Positions 63,379-64,000 of a stretch of 64,000 nucleotides of DNA are shown piece by piece. Within the stretch, counting starts at the first letter, position 1. Each line of letters begins with the position of its first letter. Made by a program: the position numbers and the translations under genes. This DNA is from Serilophus lunatus (taxonomy: Eukaryota > Chordata > Aves > Passeriformes > Eurylaimidae). Location: NCBI GenBank assembly GCA_013399895.1, contig VXBA01003435.1, forward strand, positions 408,392 through 472,391. Reading direction: 5' to 3'. The notes beneath the pieces were generated by a model, which was not told the origin of the DNA, searched no databases, and was given only the letters and a program-made list of their open reading frames with translations.

Positions 63379-63786
63379 TGGAGAGTAGCTAACCAAACAG
63401 GGCTGGTCCCAAGAGTGCCCGCAGGTGGCTTTGCAGCTAGAAATAAAAAAAAATTCTGATGACAAACACACATGAGGGTCTATTTAATTATGAACAGAAA
63501 ATCACCTGCTGTGTTTCAAAGAATAATGAGCTAAGTAAGGCAGGGGGTAAATGGTGGTGTCTGTTATCCGGATGACATGCTAATAACTGGGAAGATTTCA
63601 GATGAACATTTACAAAACCTAGAGGAGGCCTGAAGGAAATCTCAAAGATGTGATTCTAAAGCTAACAAGGATTAGTGTGATAATTTTTGTTGGATTTTTC
63701 CTCCTCCCACAACCCCAAGCCAGGTAAGGTAGCATATGGACTGAAAATTAAGGCTACATATCTTCCAAAATTAAAATCCAGTACAC
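63379..63786 (+). pseudogene. Fossil Ty3/gypsy-type reverse transcriptase
   Basis: Several reverse-transcriptase blocks occur in the right order but in different frames. From 63379 a V-A-N-Q...P-R-V...A-G-G reading matches the VNQ...PRVED...LAGG region. From 63428 A-L-Q-L-E-I matches the AYLQLEL region. From 63453 I-L-M-T-N-T-H-E-G-L-F matches the (L)TINTHKGLF block. From 63514 F-Q-R-I-M is followed, after one TAA (63532), by G-G-V-C-Y-P-D-D-M-L-I-T-G-K. The Y-x-D-D active site is at 63565-63576 and an E-H-L-Q-N-L-E-E block comes just after, before a TGA at 63631. S-K-A-N-K-D then a stop and Cys (63655-63677) fits the L-K...K-C block, and a Y-G-L-K-I-K-A reading at 63735-63755 fits the (Y-L-G-H-x-I) block. 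The GK...EHLQNLEE signature separates Ty3/gypsy from ERV and LINE enzymes. Deletions, frameshifts and stops make it a dead fossil. It may continue past the window. Confidence 0.8.
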
Positions 63787-64000
63787 ATAGAATATAAACA
63801 GAGCCTTTAAGAATTCTCCAGGGCTGAGCTTTAAGGACATGAGATGAGCTAGGTGTTGGAGCTTGCAGGGAGATAGAGGAAAGGGTCTGTTAGATTGGCA
63901 AAGTACTGTACACTCTAGAATGCCTTGAAGGATTTTCTTTTTTAAAATATATTTTGTTAATTTCTGCTTCATAAGAGTGAGGATTGCTTTAGATGTCAGA
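63787..64000. other. Window end, possible continuation of the gypsy fossil
   Basis: The RNase H and integrase domains expected next in a Ty3/gypsy pol are not recognisable in these last 214 bases. The sequence is too short to say whether they are lost or lie beyond the window. Confidence 0.4.

Noticed and set aside
1..64000. tRNA, rRNA, CRISPR, bacterial promoters or terminators
   Set aside because: No B-box-like tRNA core, rRNA blocks or regularly spaced repeats were seen, and the repeat content is that of a vertebrate chromosome.

Overview
The window looks like about 64 kb of AT-rich, gene-poor bird chromosome. The evidence is repetitive. At least six pieces of Chicken Repeat 1 (CR1) LINEs are present, several ending in the ATTCTGTG-type 3' tail. 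There is also one LTR whose body I recognise from avian ERVL-type solo LTRs. I found no bacterial-type operon, rRNA, tRNA, CRISPR array or convincing multi-exon protein gene. Almost all longer open frames lie inside repeats, in compositionally skewed DNA, or are of the length expected by chance. The window is best read as an intergenic desert or the inside of a very large intron.

Layout. 1-3416 is unique AT-rich DNA. 3533-4143 is a CR1 3' end on the minus strand. 4144-16960 is unique DNA with an assembly gap inside a G-run (9883-9918), a GC-richer patch (about 11640-12280), a (TA)n tract and a purine-rich block. 16961-17527 is an avian solo LTR interrupted by about 40 bp of CR1 tail. 21343-22540 is the best preserved CR1, whose reverse transcriptase frame has only two internal stops. 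22541-33880 is mostly unique and holds candidate regulatory DNA near 24.5 kb and 28.4 kb and an 82-bp direct duplication (32109-32190 and 32855-32936). 33885-35416 is an older CR1 with a broken reverse transcriptase, directly followed by an even older CR1 3' end (35431-35912). 39840-40003 and 44491-44775 are CR1 tails on the minus strand. 44776-56899 is unique, with homeodomain-type AT-rich blocks near 51-52 kb. 56900-57371 is another CR1 3' end. 58.7-60.0 kb holds further candidate regulatory DNA, including a near-perfect RFX X-box.

The most unusual item is at the right end. Between about 63020 and 63790, short blocks in shifting frames of the plus strand carry, in order, a retropepsin-like block and reverse-transcriptase blocks of the Ty3/gypsy (Metaviridae) type, including a Y-x-D-D active-site box and the box after it. 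It is frame-shifted, internally deleted and stop-ridden, so it is a fossil. Ty3/gypsy elements are scarce in birds, so this is the part most worth a second look. A 185-codon open frame just upstream (62360-62917) is the longest frame outside CR1 and may or may not belong to the same fossil.

Nothing here works together as a pathway. The content is layers of decayed retroelements of different ages in non-coding DNA that may hold distal enhancers. All family assignments rest on pattern recognition of the sequence, without database searching.
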